A stretch of DNA of 64,000 nt from RDXT01 sp033765305. GTDB lineage: Bacteria; Bacteroidota; Bacteroidia; J057. How positions within the stretch are numbered: the first letter of the stretch is position 1; every line of letters begins with the position of its first letter. Below, piece by piece: positions 1 through 8,113 of this stretch. The stretch covers positions 36,467-100,466 of the forward strand of contig JANRID010000015.1 in assembly GCA_033765305.1 (NCBI GenBank). The letters run 5' to 3'. A program made the translations under genes and the position numbers. The notes below the pieces were generated by a model. The model was not told the origin of the DNA. It made no database searches and was given only the letters and a program-made list of their open reading frames with translations.

Positions 1-1298
1 ATTACGGCTGGAATATCGGCTATCCCGCCCTGCCGATGGATGTGGCCTCCGCTGATGCCGAAGTGCTCGGCCTCGTCTGGCGCCGCAGCTTCCAGGCCCG
101 CAAGCTCGCCGGCATCGAAGCGAAGCTCTACGCCAACCGCGTCTACCACGTCATGGACGACTCCAACCGGCCCCTGCCCGGCATGCGCATGGACATGCCC
201 GGCTGGACCCGGACCGCAGGCGCCTGGCTGCAGACCGACTGGCAATGGACGCCCCGGCTCCGCACCCGCCTCAAGGCCGACTATTACTACAGCTACGCCC
301 GCGCCGAAATGACGATGTACGGCGAGCAGGGCCCGCCCATGTTCATGCTCACCTGGCCCGATGTGGGCCGCGGCGTGCTGGGCGTGCTGGCGGTCCACGA
401 ATGGCAGGCAGGCCGCCGGCAGCGGCTGACCCTCCAGGCCCGCCTCGACGCGGCGCATGAGCAGGTGCTCAGCCAGATGGGGCGCGGCGAGCTGGAAATT
501 TTCGGCTACGATGTCGATGGGGTGAGATACCGCCTGCTCCCCAATGGCTCCATCGCCTGGAGCAGCTCCAGCCGCAGCGGCTGGCACAGCGAGTCCGTGC
601 TCGCCTGGGGGCAGCGCCTGCCTTCGATCAACGAAGCCTACGGCTTTTATCTGTTCAACCGCTACGACGGCTTCGACTATATCGGCAACCCCGGCCTGCG
701 GGCCGAGTCCTCGCTCCAGGCCGAGCAGCGCCTGCGCTACCAGACGCAGCGCAGCACGCTGGGCCTGAATCTCTACGGCTACCGTTTCCGCAATTACATC
801 CTCGGCGCGGTCATGCCCGGCTTCAGCGTGATGACGCCCGGCGCTGCCGGGGTAAAAGGCTACGAAAACCTGCCGTCTGCCTGGCTGGCCGGCGGCGAGC
901 TGCGCTGGATGCAGCAGTGGAGCCGCCGCTGGAACTCGGCTGCGGTGCTGCAGTACAGCATCGGCGCTGCGGATGAGGCAGATCCGCTGCCGCTGCTGCC
1001 GCCTCTGACGCTGCGCAGCTCGCTGCGCCGGCAGGCGGCCCGCTTCTGGGTGCAGGGGGAGGCAGAGGCCGCCCTGCGGCAGGACCGGGTGAGTGCCCGC
1101 TTCGGCGAGCAGCCTACGCCCGGCTGGGTGCTGCTCAACCTGCGGGCAGGCTGGAAAGCCGCAGTCAGGCGCGGCGAGCTGGAGCTGAGCGCCGGGGCCG
1201 AAAACCTGCTGGACGCCGCCTACCGCGAGCACCTCGACTGGGGCGGCATTCTGCGCCAGGGCCGCAACCTGTATCTCCACGCCGGATACCGGTTCTAA
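1..1298 (+). CDS. TonB-dependent receptor, C-terminal part (5' end outside window)
   Basis: Outer-membrane beta-barrel part of a TonB-dependent receptor, the class that imports siderophores, metal complexes, vitamins or glycans using TonB energy. The frame is open to the left edge (first whole codon at base 3), so the plug and first strands lie outside; the ATG at 36 is internal. About 430 residues are visible. They have the alternating hydrophobic/aromatic pattern of barrel strands, the NPGLRAE stretch (near 690) that marks late strands in this family, and a C-terminal HAGYRF ending in Phe, the usual BAM recognition residue. The stop lies 6 bp from the end of convergent uvrA. Ligand unknown; family assignment is firm. 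Confidence 0.88.
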   Translation, partial: YGWNIGYPALPMDVASADAEVLGLVWRRSFQARKLAGIEAKLYANRVYHVMDDSNRPLPGMRMDMPGWTRTAGAWLQTDWQWTPRLRTRLKADYYYSYARAEMTMYGEQGPPMFMLTWPDVGRGVLGVLAVHEWQAGRRQRLTLQARLDAAHEQVLSQMGRGELEIFGYDVDGVRYRLLPNGSIAWSSSSRSGWHSESVLAWGQRLPSINEAYGFYLFNRYDGFDYIGNPGLRAESSLQAEQRLRYQTQRSTLGLNLYGYRFRNYILGAVMPGFSVMTPGAAGVKGYENLPSAWLAGGELRWMQQWSRRWNSAAVLQYSIGAADEADPLPLLPPLTLRSSLRRQAARFWVQGEAEAALRQDRVSARFGEQPTPGWVLLNLRAGWKAAVRRGELELSAGAENLLDAAYREHLDWGGILRQGRNLYLHAGYRF

Positions 1299-1304
1299 GG
1301 CCGT

Positions 1305-4097
1305 TTACAGGCCGAGATCCCGCTTCAGAAAACGGCCCGTATGGCTTTCAGGCACCAGGGCTACCTGTTCCGGTGTGCCTTCGGCAATGATATGGCCGCC
1401 GCGGGCGCCGCCCTCCGGGCCCAGGTCGATGACCCAGTCCGCTACCTTGATCACATCCAGGTTGTGCTCGATGACCAGCACCGTATTGCCGCGGTCCACC
1501 AGCTGCTGGAGCACGTCCAGCAGGAGTTCGATGTCCTGGAAATGCAGGCCGGTAGTCGGCTCGTCCAGTATATATAAGGTATTGCCGGTGTCGCGGCGGG
1601 CGAGCTCCGCAGCGACTTTCACGCGCTGCGCCTCGCCGCCGGAGAGGGTTGTGGCCGGCTGGCCGAGGGTGATGTAGCCCAGGCCCACATCGTGCAGGGT
1701 CTTGAGGATGCGCCGGATGCGGGGCATCGCTTCGAAAAACTCCAGTGCGGTATCGATGTCCATGTTCAGGACATCGTTGATGGATTTGCCTTTGAACCGC
1801 ACCTCCAGGGTCTCCCGGTTGTAGCGGCGGCCCTGGCACTTGGGGCAGGTCACGTACACATCCGGCAGGAAGTTCATTTCGATGGTTTTTACCCCTGCGC
1901 CCTCGCATTCCTCGCAGCGGCCGCCTTTCACATTGAAGGAAAACCGCCCGACCTTGTAGCCCCGCGCCTGGGATTCAGGCAGCTGGGCGAACAGCTCGCG
2001 GATGTAGGTGAACAGGTTGGTGTAGGTGGCCGGATTGGAGCGCGGCGTCCGCCCGATGGGGGCCTGGTCGATCCGCACCACCTTGTTGAGATGCTCCAGC
2101 CCCTGCACAGCCCGGTAGGCCAGGGGCTTTTGCTTGGATTCGTAGAGGGTCTGGCTCAGGAGCGGAAACAGCGTCTCATTGATGAGGGTCGATTTGCCGC
2201 TGCCGGACACGCCGGTCACGCAGACGAAAATGCCGAGCGGAAGATGCAGCGTCACATCCCGGAGGTTGTTGCCGGCTGCGCCTTCAAGCACGAGCCGCTG
2301 GGGCTGCGGGGTGCGGCGCTGGGCAGGCGGCTGAATGCTCCGCCGGCCCGACAGATAGCCGGAGGTGGCGCAGGGCTGCTCCAGGAATTCGGCAGGCGTC
2401 CCCTGGGCCACGATATTTCCCCCGTATGCCCCTGCGCCGGGCCCGAAGTCTACGATATAATCCGCTGCCAGCATCGTATCCTTGTCATGCTCCACCACCA
2501 GGACGCTGTTGCCGAGGTCGCGCAGATCGAGCAGCGACTGGATGAGCTTTTCGTTGTCGCGCTGGTGCAGGCCGATGCTGGGCTCGTCCAGGATGTAGAG
2601 GACATTGACCAGCTGCGAGCCGATCTGAGTTGCCAGCCGGATGCGCTGGGCCTCGCCGCCGGACAGGGTCCGGGCCGGCCGGTCGAGCGAGAGGTAGTCG
2701 AGCCCCACCTGGTGGAGAAAGCCGATGCGCTTGCGCAGTTCCTTGAGGACCTCGCCGGCGATCTGGCGCTGCTTTTCGCTCAGCTTGGGCTCCAGCTGAT
2801 CCACCCAATGCGTCAGCGTGGCGATATCCATCGTGGATACCTGGTGGATATTGGTCTCCGCGAGGCGGTACCAGAGGCTCTCCGGGCGCAGGCGCGCCCC
2901 GTTGCATTCGGGGCAGGTAGCTACGCGCATGAACTGCTCGGCCCAGGATTTCAGCTTTTCGGAGCTGGAGTTCTGGTACTGTTCGTACACAAACTGCTTC
3001 ACCCCGTCGAATTTCACCAGCGCACGCTTGCCCAGCACATGGTCGCCTTCGAGGATGAGGGTGCGGGCCTCTTCGGGGATTTCCTGAAAGGCGCCCGCCA
3101 TCGAAAACTTGTATGCATCGGCGATTTTGCGGAGCTGCTTGAAAAACCAGATGTCGCGGTACTCGCCGATGGGCGCCAGGGCGCCCCGGTTGATGGAGAG
3201 CGCCGGGTCGGGCACGAGGGCATTCATATCCACCTCGAACACCTGGCCAAGCCCGTTGCAGTGGGGGCAGGCGCCGTAGGGGGAGTTGAACGAAAAGGTA
3301 TTAGGAGACGGGACGTCGTAGCTCAGGCCCGTCTCAGGATCCATGAGGTTGCGGCTGTACCAGTTGGCGGCGCCGCTGTCGGCGTCCACCAGCAGCACGG
3401 CGCCTTCGCCCATCTTCATCGCCCGCTGGATGCTTTCGCGCTCGCGGTTGGCATCTGCGCCGATGGCGATCCGGTCCACGACCAGCTCCACGTCGTGGAT
3501 TTTGTAGCGGTCGAGCATCATGCCGCGGGTGATTTCGCGGACCTCGCCGTCTATGCGCACGCGGTTGAAGCCCTGGCGGGCGAGGGTTTCGAAGAGTTCG
3601 CGGTAATGGCCCTTGCGGGACCGGACGAGCGGCGCCAGGATGAGCATGCGCCGTCCGGGAAACTGCTCGTTGATGGCTTCGAGCACCTGCTCGTCGCTCA
3701 TCTGCACCATCTTGCGCCCGGTCTTGTAGCTGTAGGCATCGGCGGCGCGGGCATAGAGCAGGCGGAAGAGGTCGTAGATCTCCGTCACCGTGCCCACGGT
3801 GGAGCGCGGGTTGCGGGAGGTCGTTTTCTGCTCGATGGCGATGACGGGGCTCAGGCCGTCGATTTTGTCCACATCAGGACTCTTCAGATCGCCCAGAAAC
3901 TGCCGCGCATAGGCGGAAAAGCTCTCCAGATAGCGGCGCTGGCCTTCGGCATACAGCGTGTCGAAGGCCAGCGAACTTTTTCCGGATCCGCTCACCCCGG
4001 TGATGACCACCAGGCGGTTGCGGGGAATGCGAAGGTCGAGGTTTTTGAGGTTGTGCTCACGCGCGCCAAAAATCTCAATCCATGCTTCCTGATGCAT
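1305..4097 (-). CDS. uvrA: UvrABC system protein A (excinuclease ABC subunit A)
   Basis: Damage-recognition ATPase of nucleotide excision repair; a dimer loads UvrB at lesions in the cytoplasm. The 930 residues match the usual length. Walker A GVSGSGKS occurs twice (about residues 34-41 and 630), and the ABC signature LSGGEAQR also occurs twice, each followed by an ILDEP Walker B. Zinc-binding Cys pairs are visible (CPHC, CPEC, CEEC, CPKC). The start (ATG at 4097) is 16 bp after the stop of the lytic transglycosylase gene, so the two are probably cotranscribed. The last codon is 6 bp from the convergent TonB receptor gene. No missing residues noticed. Confidence 0.98.
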   Translation of the reverse strand: MHQEAWIEIFGAREHNLKNLDLRIPRNRLVVITGVSGSGKSSLAFDTLYAEGQRRYLESFSAYARQFLGDLKSPDVDKIDGLSPVIAIEQKTTSRNPRSTVGTVTEIYDLFRLLYARAADAYSYKTGRKMVQMSDEQVLEAINEQFPGRRMLILAPLVRSRKGHYRELFETLARQGFNRVRIDGEVREITRGMMLDRYKIHDVELVVDRIAIGADANRERESIQRAMKMGEGAVLLVDADSGAANWYSRNLMDPETGLSYDVPSPNTFSFNSPYGACPHCNGLGQVFEVDMNALVPDPALSINRGALAPIGEYRDIWFFKQLRKIADAYKFSMAGAFQEIPEEARTLILEGDHVLGKRALVKFDGVKQFVYEQYQNSSSEKLKSWAEQFMRVATCPECNGARLRPESLWYRLAETNIHQVSTMDIATLTHWVDQLEPKLSEKQRQIAGEVLKELRKRIGFLHQVGLDYLSLDRPARTLSGGEAQRIRLATQIGSQLVNVLYILDEPSIGLHQRDNEKLIQSLLDLRDLGNSVLVVEHDKDTMLAADYIVDFGPGAGAYGGNIVAQGTPAEFLEQPCATSGYLSGRRSIQPPAQRRTPQPQRLVLEGAAGNNLRDVTLHLPLGIFVCVTGVSGSGKSTLINETLFPLLSQTLYESKQKPLAYRAVQGLEHLNKVVRIDQAPIGRTPRSNPATYTNLFTYIRELFAQLPESQARGYKVGRFSFNVKGGRCEECEGAGVKTIEMNFLPDVYVTCPKCQGRRYNRETLEVRFKGKSINDVLNMDIDTALEFFEAMPRIRRILKTLHDVGLGYITLGQPATTLSGGEAQRVKVAAELARRDTGNTLYILDEPTTGLHFQDIELLLDVLQQLVDRGNTVLVIEHNLDVIKVADWVIDLGPEGGARGGHIIAEGTPEQVALVPESHTGRFLKRDLGL

Positions 4098-4113
4098 GAT
4101 AGGGTGTTGTCGG

Positions 4114-5115
4114 TCAGTGGATCGCGGCGGGCGCCGACGCGGAAGCCACGGGCTCCGGCATTTCCGGGTCGGAAAGCCTGGAAGCGTTGACCAGCAGTTC
4201 TGAAGGCAGCTCGCTGCCGCGCGGAATCCGGATCTCGCAGGAGGTTCCGGGCCGCACGTCGAGGCGGTCGCCGATCAGCCAGGGGTTCATGGCTCTAAGC
4301 GCGTCCAGCGTGACGCCATTTGCAGCCGCAAAGCTACTAAGATCGGCGATATTTTCCGCTACGCGTTCCTGCCGGAAGGCCACCGGCCCCTGCATCGACT
4401 GGCGGCTGACGGAAAACCCGTACCGGGCCGGGTGCTCCAGGATGCATTTCCAGGCCAGCACCCGGTAGAGGTAGCTGCCGGTCTCGCGGTTGAGGGCCAG
4501 GGAGAAATAATCTTCCGTACCCTGGTTGCGCACGGCGCTCATGATGCCGCCTGCGCCCATGTTGTAGGCTGCGGCCACGAGCGTCCAGTCGCCCAGTTCG
4601 CGGTAGGCATCCTTGAAATAGCGGCAGGCCGCAGCCGTCGCTTTTTCGGGATGGTAGCGCTCATCCACCTGATCGTTGATCACGAGGCCGTAGCGCTCTG
4701 CCGTGGCAGGCATAAACTGCCAGATGCCGCTGGCACCCGCAGGCGAGATGGCGTTGGAGAGGTTGCTCTCTGCCAGGGCGAGGTAGTAAAAATCGTCGGG
4801 AATGCCCTTGCTGCGGAGCGCACGGACAAACTGCTCCTGGTAGCGGGCGGAGCGGCGGATGATCGAAGCGGTGGATTCGTAGCTGCTGATGAGCTTCTTC
4901 AGTTCGGATTCCAGGCGTGCCGACACATGCGGCTGATCGAGGGGAACCGGAACACCGGCGAACGTAAGGCCTGCCGGGGGCGCTGCGTGAATCACGGAAA
5001 GGTGGACGGCGATCTGCTTGAGGTCCAGGTGATTCTGTGGTTGAGGCAAGGGAAAGATGGTAAGACTTCCAAAAGCGATACCAACGGGGATCAAGGTCAA
5101 AAGACGTCTGCCCAT
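4114..5115 (-). CDS. Lytic transglycosylase, MltD-like (SLT domain plus LysM-like C-terminus)
   Basis: Peptidoglycan lyase that cuts the MurNAc-GlcNAc bond to leave 1,6-anhydro ends. The 333-residue protein starts with a hydrophobic export segment (about residues 3-22). The SLT catalytic domain (about 115-250) has the family motifs: the catalytic Glu in LALAESNLSN, then SGIWQFMPATAERYGL and AAYNMGAGG. The region near 265-310 (residues AENIADLSSFAAANGV and following) resembles a LysM peptidoglycan-binding module. It sits 16 bp upstream of uvrA, an arrangement suggesting one transcript but no obvious functional link. It is periplasmic or outer-membrane attached; no lipobox is evident, unlike E. 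coli MltD. Confidence 0.88.
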   Translation of the reverse strand: MGRRLLTLIPVGIAFGSLTIFPLPQPQNHLDLKQIAVHLSVIHAAPPAGLTFAGVPVPLDQPHVSARLESELKKLISSYESTASIIRRSARYQEQFVRALRSKGIPDDFYYLALAESNLSNAISPAGASGIWQFMPATAERYGLVINDQVDERYHPEKATAAACRYFKDAYRELGDWTLVAAAYNMGAGGIMSAVRNQGTEDYFSLALNRETGSYLYRVLAWKCILEHPARYGFSVSRQSMQGPVAFRQERVAENIADLSSFAAANGVTLDALRAMNPWLIGDRLDVRPGTSCEIRIPRGSELPSELLVNASRLSDPEMPEPVASASAPAAIH

Positions 5116-5391
5116 GTGTTAGGTTTGGGTGAAACAAAAGAAGCCAGGGGCGGCCTCAGCGTATCGTTCGGGTCATAGGCATATGTAAGGTTAGGGGTAA
5201 TGGTTGACCTAAAACGCAAATATGGTGCCGGCTTCCTTGATTTTTCACGACAATTCGGCCCAAAGTCTTTCATCTGCCAGTACTGTACGGATGCCAAGAT
5301 AGACCGTTTCGTCGCTGTATCCGGAATTGCCGGGATGAACGGGCGCAGGGAGCGTCTGGCCGGGCGGCATTGCCCGCATGAGCCGGCGGGG

Positions 5392-6099
5392 TCAGAAGTT
5401 GGGTTTGAGGAGATGACGGGTGTAAAATCCGGAGATATGCTCCACCACTTCATCTGCACTGTCCACTACGGTGAACAGTTCGAGGTCTTCAGGAGACACA
5501 TTGCCGAAGGCTTCGAGCAGGGTGCTCCGGATCCACGCGATGAGCCCGCTCCAGAATTCGCTGCCGACCAGCACCACCGGAAAGCGGTCGATCTTGTGCG
5601 TCTGGATGAGCGTAAGGGCCTCAAACAGCTCGTCCAGCGTGCCGAAGCCGCCGGGCAGCACCACGAAGCCCTGGGCGTATTTGACAAACATCACCTTGCG
5701 GACGAAGAAGTAGTTGAAATCGATGTTCTTGTCCGGCTCGATGTACGGATTGGCGTGCTGCTCGAAGGGCAGCTCGATGTTGAGGCCCACGGAGGTGCCG
5801 CCGGCCTCGAAGGCGCCTTTATTGCCGGCCTCCATGATGCCGGGGCCGCCGCCGGTGATGATGCCGAAGCCGGCCTGGGTCAGCTTGGCGGCAATTTCGG
5901 ACGCCAGCAGGTAATACGGGGCGCCGGGCTTGATCCGGGCCGATCCGAAGATGGAAACACAGGGCCCGATCTCGGACATTTTCTCGAATCCCTCCACAAA
6001 CTCGGCCATGATCTTGAAGACCAGCCAGGAATTGCGGCCCGCCCGCTGCTTCCATTCGCGGCGGCGTTCGGAGAAATAGGTGGAGAGGTGGCGGTCCAA
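5392..6099 (-). CDS. LOG-family Rossmann-fold protein (nucleoside 5'-monophosphate phosphoribohydrolase)
   Basis: Member of the TIGR00730/LOG family, whose characterised members release the base from (N6-modified) AMP-type nucleotides. The signature PGGFGTLDELFE (PGGxGTxxE) and the nucleotide-binding ITGGGPGIMEAGNKGA are intact; the rest of the fold reads through FNYFFVRKVMFVKYAQG. The frame extends to an ATG at 6171, but a strong Bacteroidota promoter (6124-6155) lies inside that extension. I therefore prefer the TTG at 6099 (M/L-D-R-H-L-S), giving 235 residues, the usual size. Divergent from porQ. True substrate is not deducible. Confidence 0.88.
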   Translation of the reverse strand: MDRHLSTYFSERRREWKQRAGRNSWLVFKIMAEFVEGFEKMSEIGPCVSIFGSARIKPGAPYYLLASEIAAKLTQAGFGIITGGGPGIMEAGNKGAFEAGGTSVGLNIELPFEQHANPYIEPDKNIDFNYFFVRKVMFVKYAQGFVVLPGGFGTLDELFEALTLIQTHKIDRFPVVLVGSEFWSGLIAWIRSTLLEAFGNVSPEDLELFTVVDSADEVVEHISGFYTRHLLKPNF

Positions 6100-6123
6100 G
6101 GGCGTACATTGAAAAATGGGCGA

Positions 6124-6155
6124 CAAACTTAGCGGATTCCGCCCCGTTTTCCAAA
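6124..6155 (-). promoter_or_regulatory. Bacteroidota-type promoter for the LOG-family gene
   Basis: On the minus strand there is TTTG (6152-6155), a 20-bp spacer, then TAAGTTTG (6124-6131). This is an exact match to the Bacteroidota -33/-7 consensus (TTTG, TAnnTTTG) with ideal spacing. Transcription should begin near 6117, which leaves the ATG at 6171 outside the message and points to the TTG start at 6099. Confidence 0.7.
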
Positions 6156-6193
6156 AACGATATTTTGACATGCTTGCAATGCCCCTAAATGCC

Positions 6194-6201
6194 TACTTTA
6201 G
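6194..6201 (+). promoter_or_regulatory. Possible -7 element for porQ
   Basis: TACTTTAG differs by one base from TAnnTTTG and lies 24 bp before the ATG at 6226. No well-placed -33 TTTG is seen, so this is tentative. Confidence 0.3.
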
Positions 6202-6225
6202 CGCAGGTATTCCTGCTGGGGAATC

Positions 6226-7326
6226 GTGTCCCCAGCCAAGCCACCGAGCCGCGCCATGCGCCTGATCCGCACCTGTATTCCCCTGACGGCCGCCCTCTGC
6301 TGCTGGGCCGGCGCCTCCGCCCAGATCGGCGGCCGCCACGTGTACGACTTCCTCAACCTGGCCACGTCGGCGCGCATCGTCGCCCTGGGCGGCATGAATG
6401 TATCCCTCATGGATGAGGACGCGCAGTTCGGGGTCATGAACCCCGCCCTGGTCAATCCCATGATGTCCGGGCGGCTGGGCCTCTCCTTCAGCGGCCACCT
6501 GGCCGGCATCCGCTACGGCTACGCATCCTACAGCCGTACCTGGGAGGGCATCGGCAGCTTCCACAGCGGCGTGCAGTACCTCAACAGCGGCGTCATGCAG
6601 GGCGCCGACGAATTCGGCAACCTCACCGGCGAATTTTCGGCCAATGAATGGGCCTGGACCACCGGCATCTCGCGCGCCTGGCGCGGATTCCGCTACGGCG
6701 CAAACGTGAAGCTCATCCAGTCCAGCCTGGCGCCGGGCTTTACCTCCTGGGGGGCCGGCCTCGACCTGGGCGCCGCTTACCGGGGACCGGATTCGCTCTT
6801 CTCCGCCGGCCTCGTGCTGCGCAACCTCGGCACCCAGCTCTCGGCCTATGTGCCCGGCGGCGACCGCGAACCGCTGCCCTTCGAGATCGTGGCGGGGGTG
6901 TCCAACAAGCTGCGCTACATGCCGCTGCGTTTTTCCATCACGGCTACCAACCTGGAGCATCCCGTGCTGCGCTACATCGACCGCAACGCGCCGCCGGAGC
7001 TGGACCTCAACGGCGAGCCCATCCGCCAGCCCAGCCCGGTGCCGGATCTGATATTCAGGCACTTCGTATTTGGAGGCGAATTTCTGCTCGGCGATTTCCT
7101 CCGGCTGCGCGGCGGCTACAACCACCTCCGCCGCCAGGAGCTGCGCTCCGCCAACCGCGGCGGCATGACCGGCTTTTCGCTGGGGCTGGGCATCCGGGGC
7201 AGCCGCTTCGCCTTCGACTACGGCTTTGCCAGCTACGGCATCGGCAATGGATTCCAGGCCCACCAGGTCAGCCTGCAGCTGGCGCTGCAGTCCGGCGCGC
7301 GGCGCCAGCCGCCGCCTGCCGAATAA
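6226..7326 (+). CDS. porQ: Type IX secretion system protein PorQ
   Basis: Outer-membrane beta-barrel protein of the T9SS; in Porphyromonas PorQ belongs to the attachment complex with PorU, PorV and PorZ. 366 residues, with an N-terminal signal peptide (best start may be the second Met at 6256, MRLIRT). Family hallmarks are GGRHVYDFLNLATSARIVAL close to the N-terminus, then MNVSLMDEDAQFGVMNPALV. The C-terminal half is a run of barrel strands such as LRLRGGYNHLRRQELR. It is followed after 27 bp by a small membrane protein in the same direction. Its presence agrees with the four T9SS-sorted proteins found elsewhere in the window. Confidence 0.93.
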   Translation: MSPAKPPSRAMRLIRTCIPLTAALCCWAGASAQIGGRHVYDFLNLATSARIVALGGMNVSLMDEDAQFGVMNPALVNPMMSGRLGLSFSGHLAGIRYGYASYSRTWEGIGSFHSGVQYLNSGVMQGADEFGNLTGEFSANEWAWTTGISRAWRGFRYGANVKLIQSSLAPGFTSWGAGLDLGAAYRGPDSLFSAGLVLRNLGTQLSAYVPGGDREPLPFEIVAGVSNKLRYMPLRFSITATNLEHPVLRYIDRNAPPELDLNGEPIRQPSPVPDLIFRHFVFGGEFLLGDFLRLRGGYNHLRRQELRSANRGGMTGFSLGLGIRGSRFAFDYGFASYGIGNGFQAHQVSLQLALQSGARRQPPPAE

Positions 7327-7353
7327 CCGCACCCGGCTCAACCCCGCATCCGT

Positions 7354-7923
7354 ATGCTTACCCTGTTCTATGGCGCAGCCCTGCTGTTCTTCGCGGCCTA
7401 TCTGACGGTATCTGTCCGCAAGGAAGTGCCGGCGCTCATTTTTCTGCATGCGGTGGTGCAGTACGGCATTACCGTCGCCGGCTGGATGTTTGCGCTCAAC
7501 GCCTACTATGCAGGCCTGCTGCTGGGCTTCATCGCGGTGACGACCTTTTTCCTCATCTGGGCGCGGAGCGTGCCCTATTCCCGCGGGCTGGCAGGCGTGC
7601 GCCTCTTCTGCGCGCTGGCACAGTGGGCCCTGCTGGGCGGGCTGCTGATCTTCATCCTGGCCCGTTCGCCCTACCAGCCGCTGGAGCTCGGCGGAGACTG
7701 GCATGAAGGCATTGCCGGGCGCCGGCAGGGCCTCCATGCGATGGTCAAGCTGGCCGGCAACCTGATGCTGTTCATGTCCGTGCTCCAGATCATCCTCCAT
7801 TGGGGGGAGCTGTGGACGCCGCGCCGGTCGGCCGCGGTGTTCGGTGCGGCCTGGCTCTACCTGCTGCTCACCGTCGCGCTGCTGCTCCTGCAGCCGGGGC
7901 GGGCCGCAGAAGTGTTTTCATAA
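7354..7923 (+). CDS. Hypothetical integral membrane protein
   Basis: 189-residue very hydrophobic protein with about five to six predicted transmembrane segments (roughly residues 4-20, 28-46, 52-70, 84-105, 132-150, 160-182). I do not recognise the family. It starts 27 bp after porQ on the same strand and probably shares its transcript, but nothing in the sequence ties it to secretion. No charged catalytic motif is visible. The ordinary GC-rich codon pattern argues that it is a real gene. Confidence 0.75.
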   Translation: MLTLFYGAALLFFAAYLTVSVRKEVPALIFLHAVVQYGITVAGWMFALNAYYAGLLLGFIAVTTFFLIWARSVPYSRGLAGVRLFCALAQWALLGGLLIFILARSPYQPLELGGDWHEGIAGRRQGLHAMVKLAGNLMLFMSVLQIILHWGELWTPRRSAAVFGAAWLYLLLTVALLLLQPGRAAEVFS

Positions 7924-8113
7924 CCGGAGCAGACGTAGGGTTTTTGCGGATTCAGTACATACACAGTTCAAGCGTATCAGGCTCCGCCGGGTTCTGGAAA
8001 ATCCGCCGGAAATGCAGAATTTGCGGGGCCGGTTCGCGTTATGATCCTGTGCGGCCGCCGGCGGATTCCGGCTGCCGGGCCGGTACGATTCTGAATCCGT
8101 TACCCATAGACGC

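Noticed and set aside
1692..4190. 832-codon open frame antisense to uvrA
   Set aside because: High GC and strong codon bias make antisense frames long; it has no domain pattern and the uvrA reading is certain.
5116..5391. Small gene in the 276-bp gap between the lytic transglycosylase and LOG genes
   Set aside because: The only frames there run antisense or across the gene ends and show no protein-like pattern.
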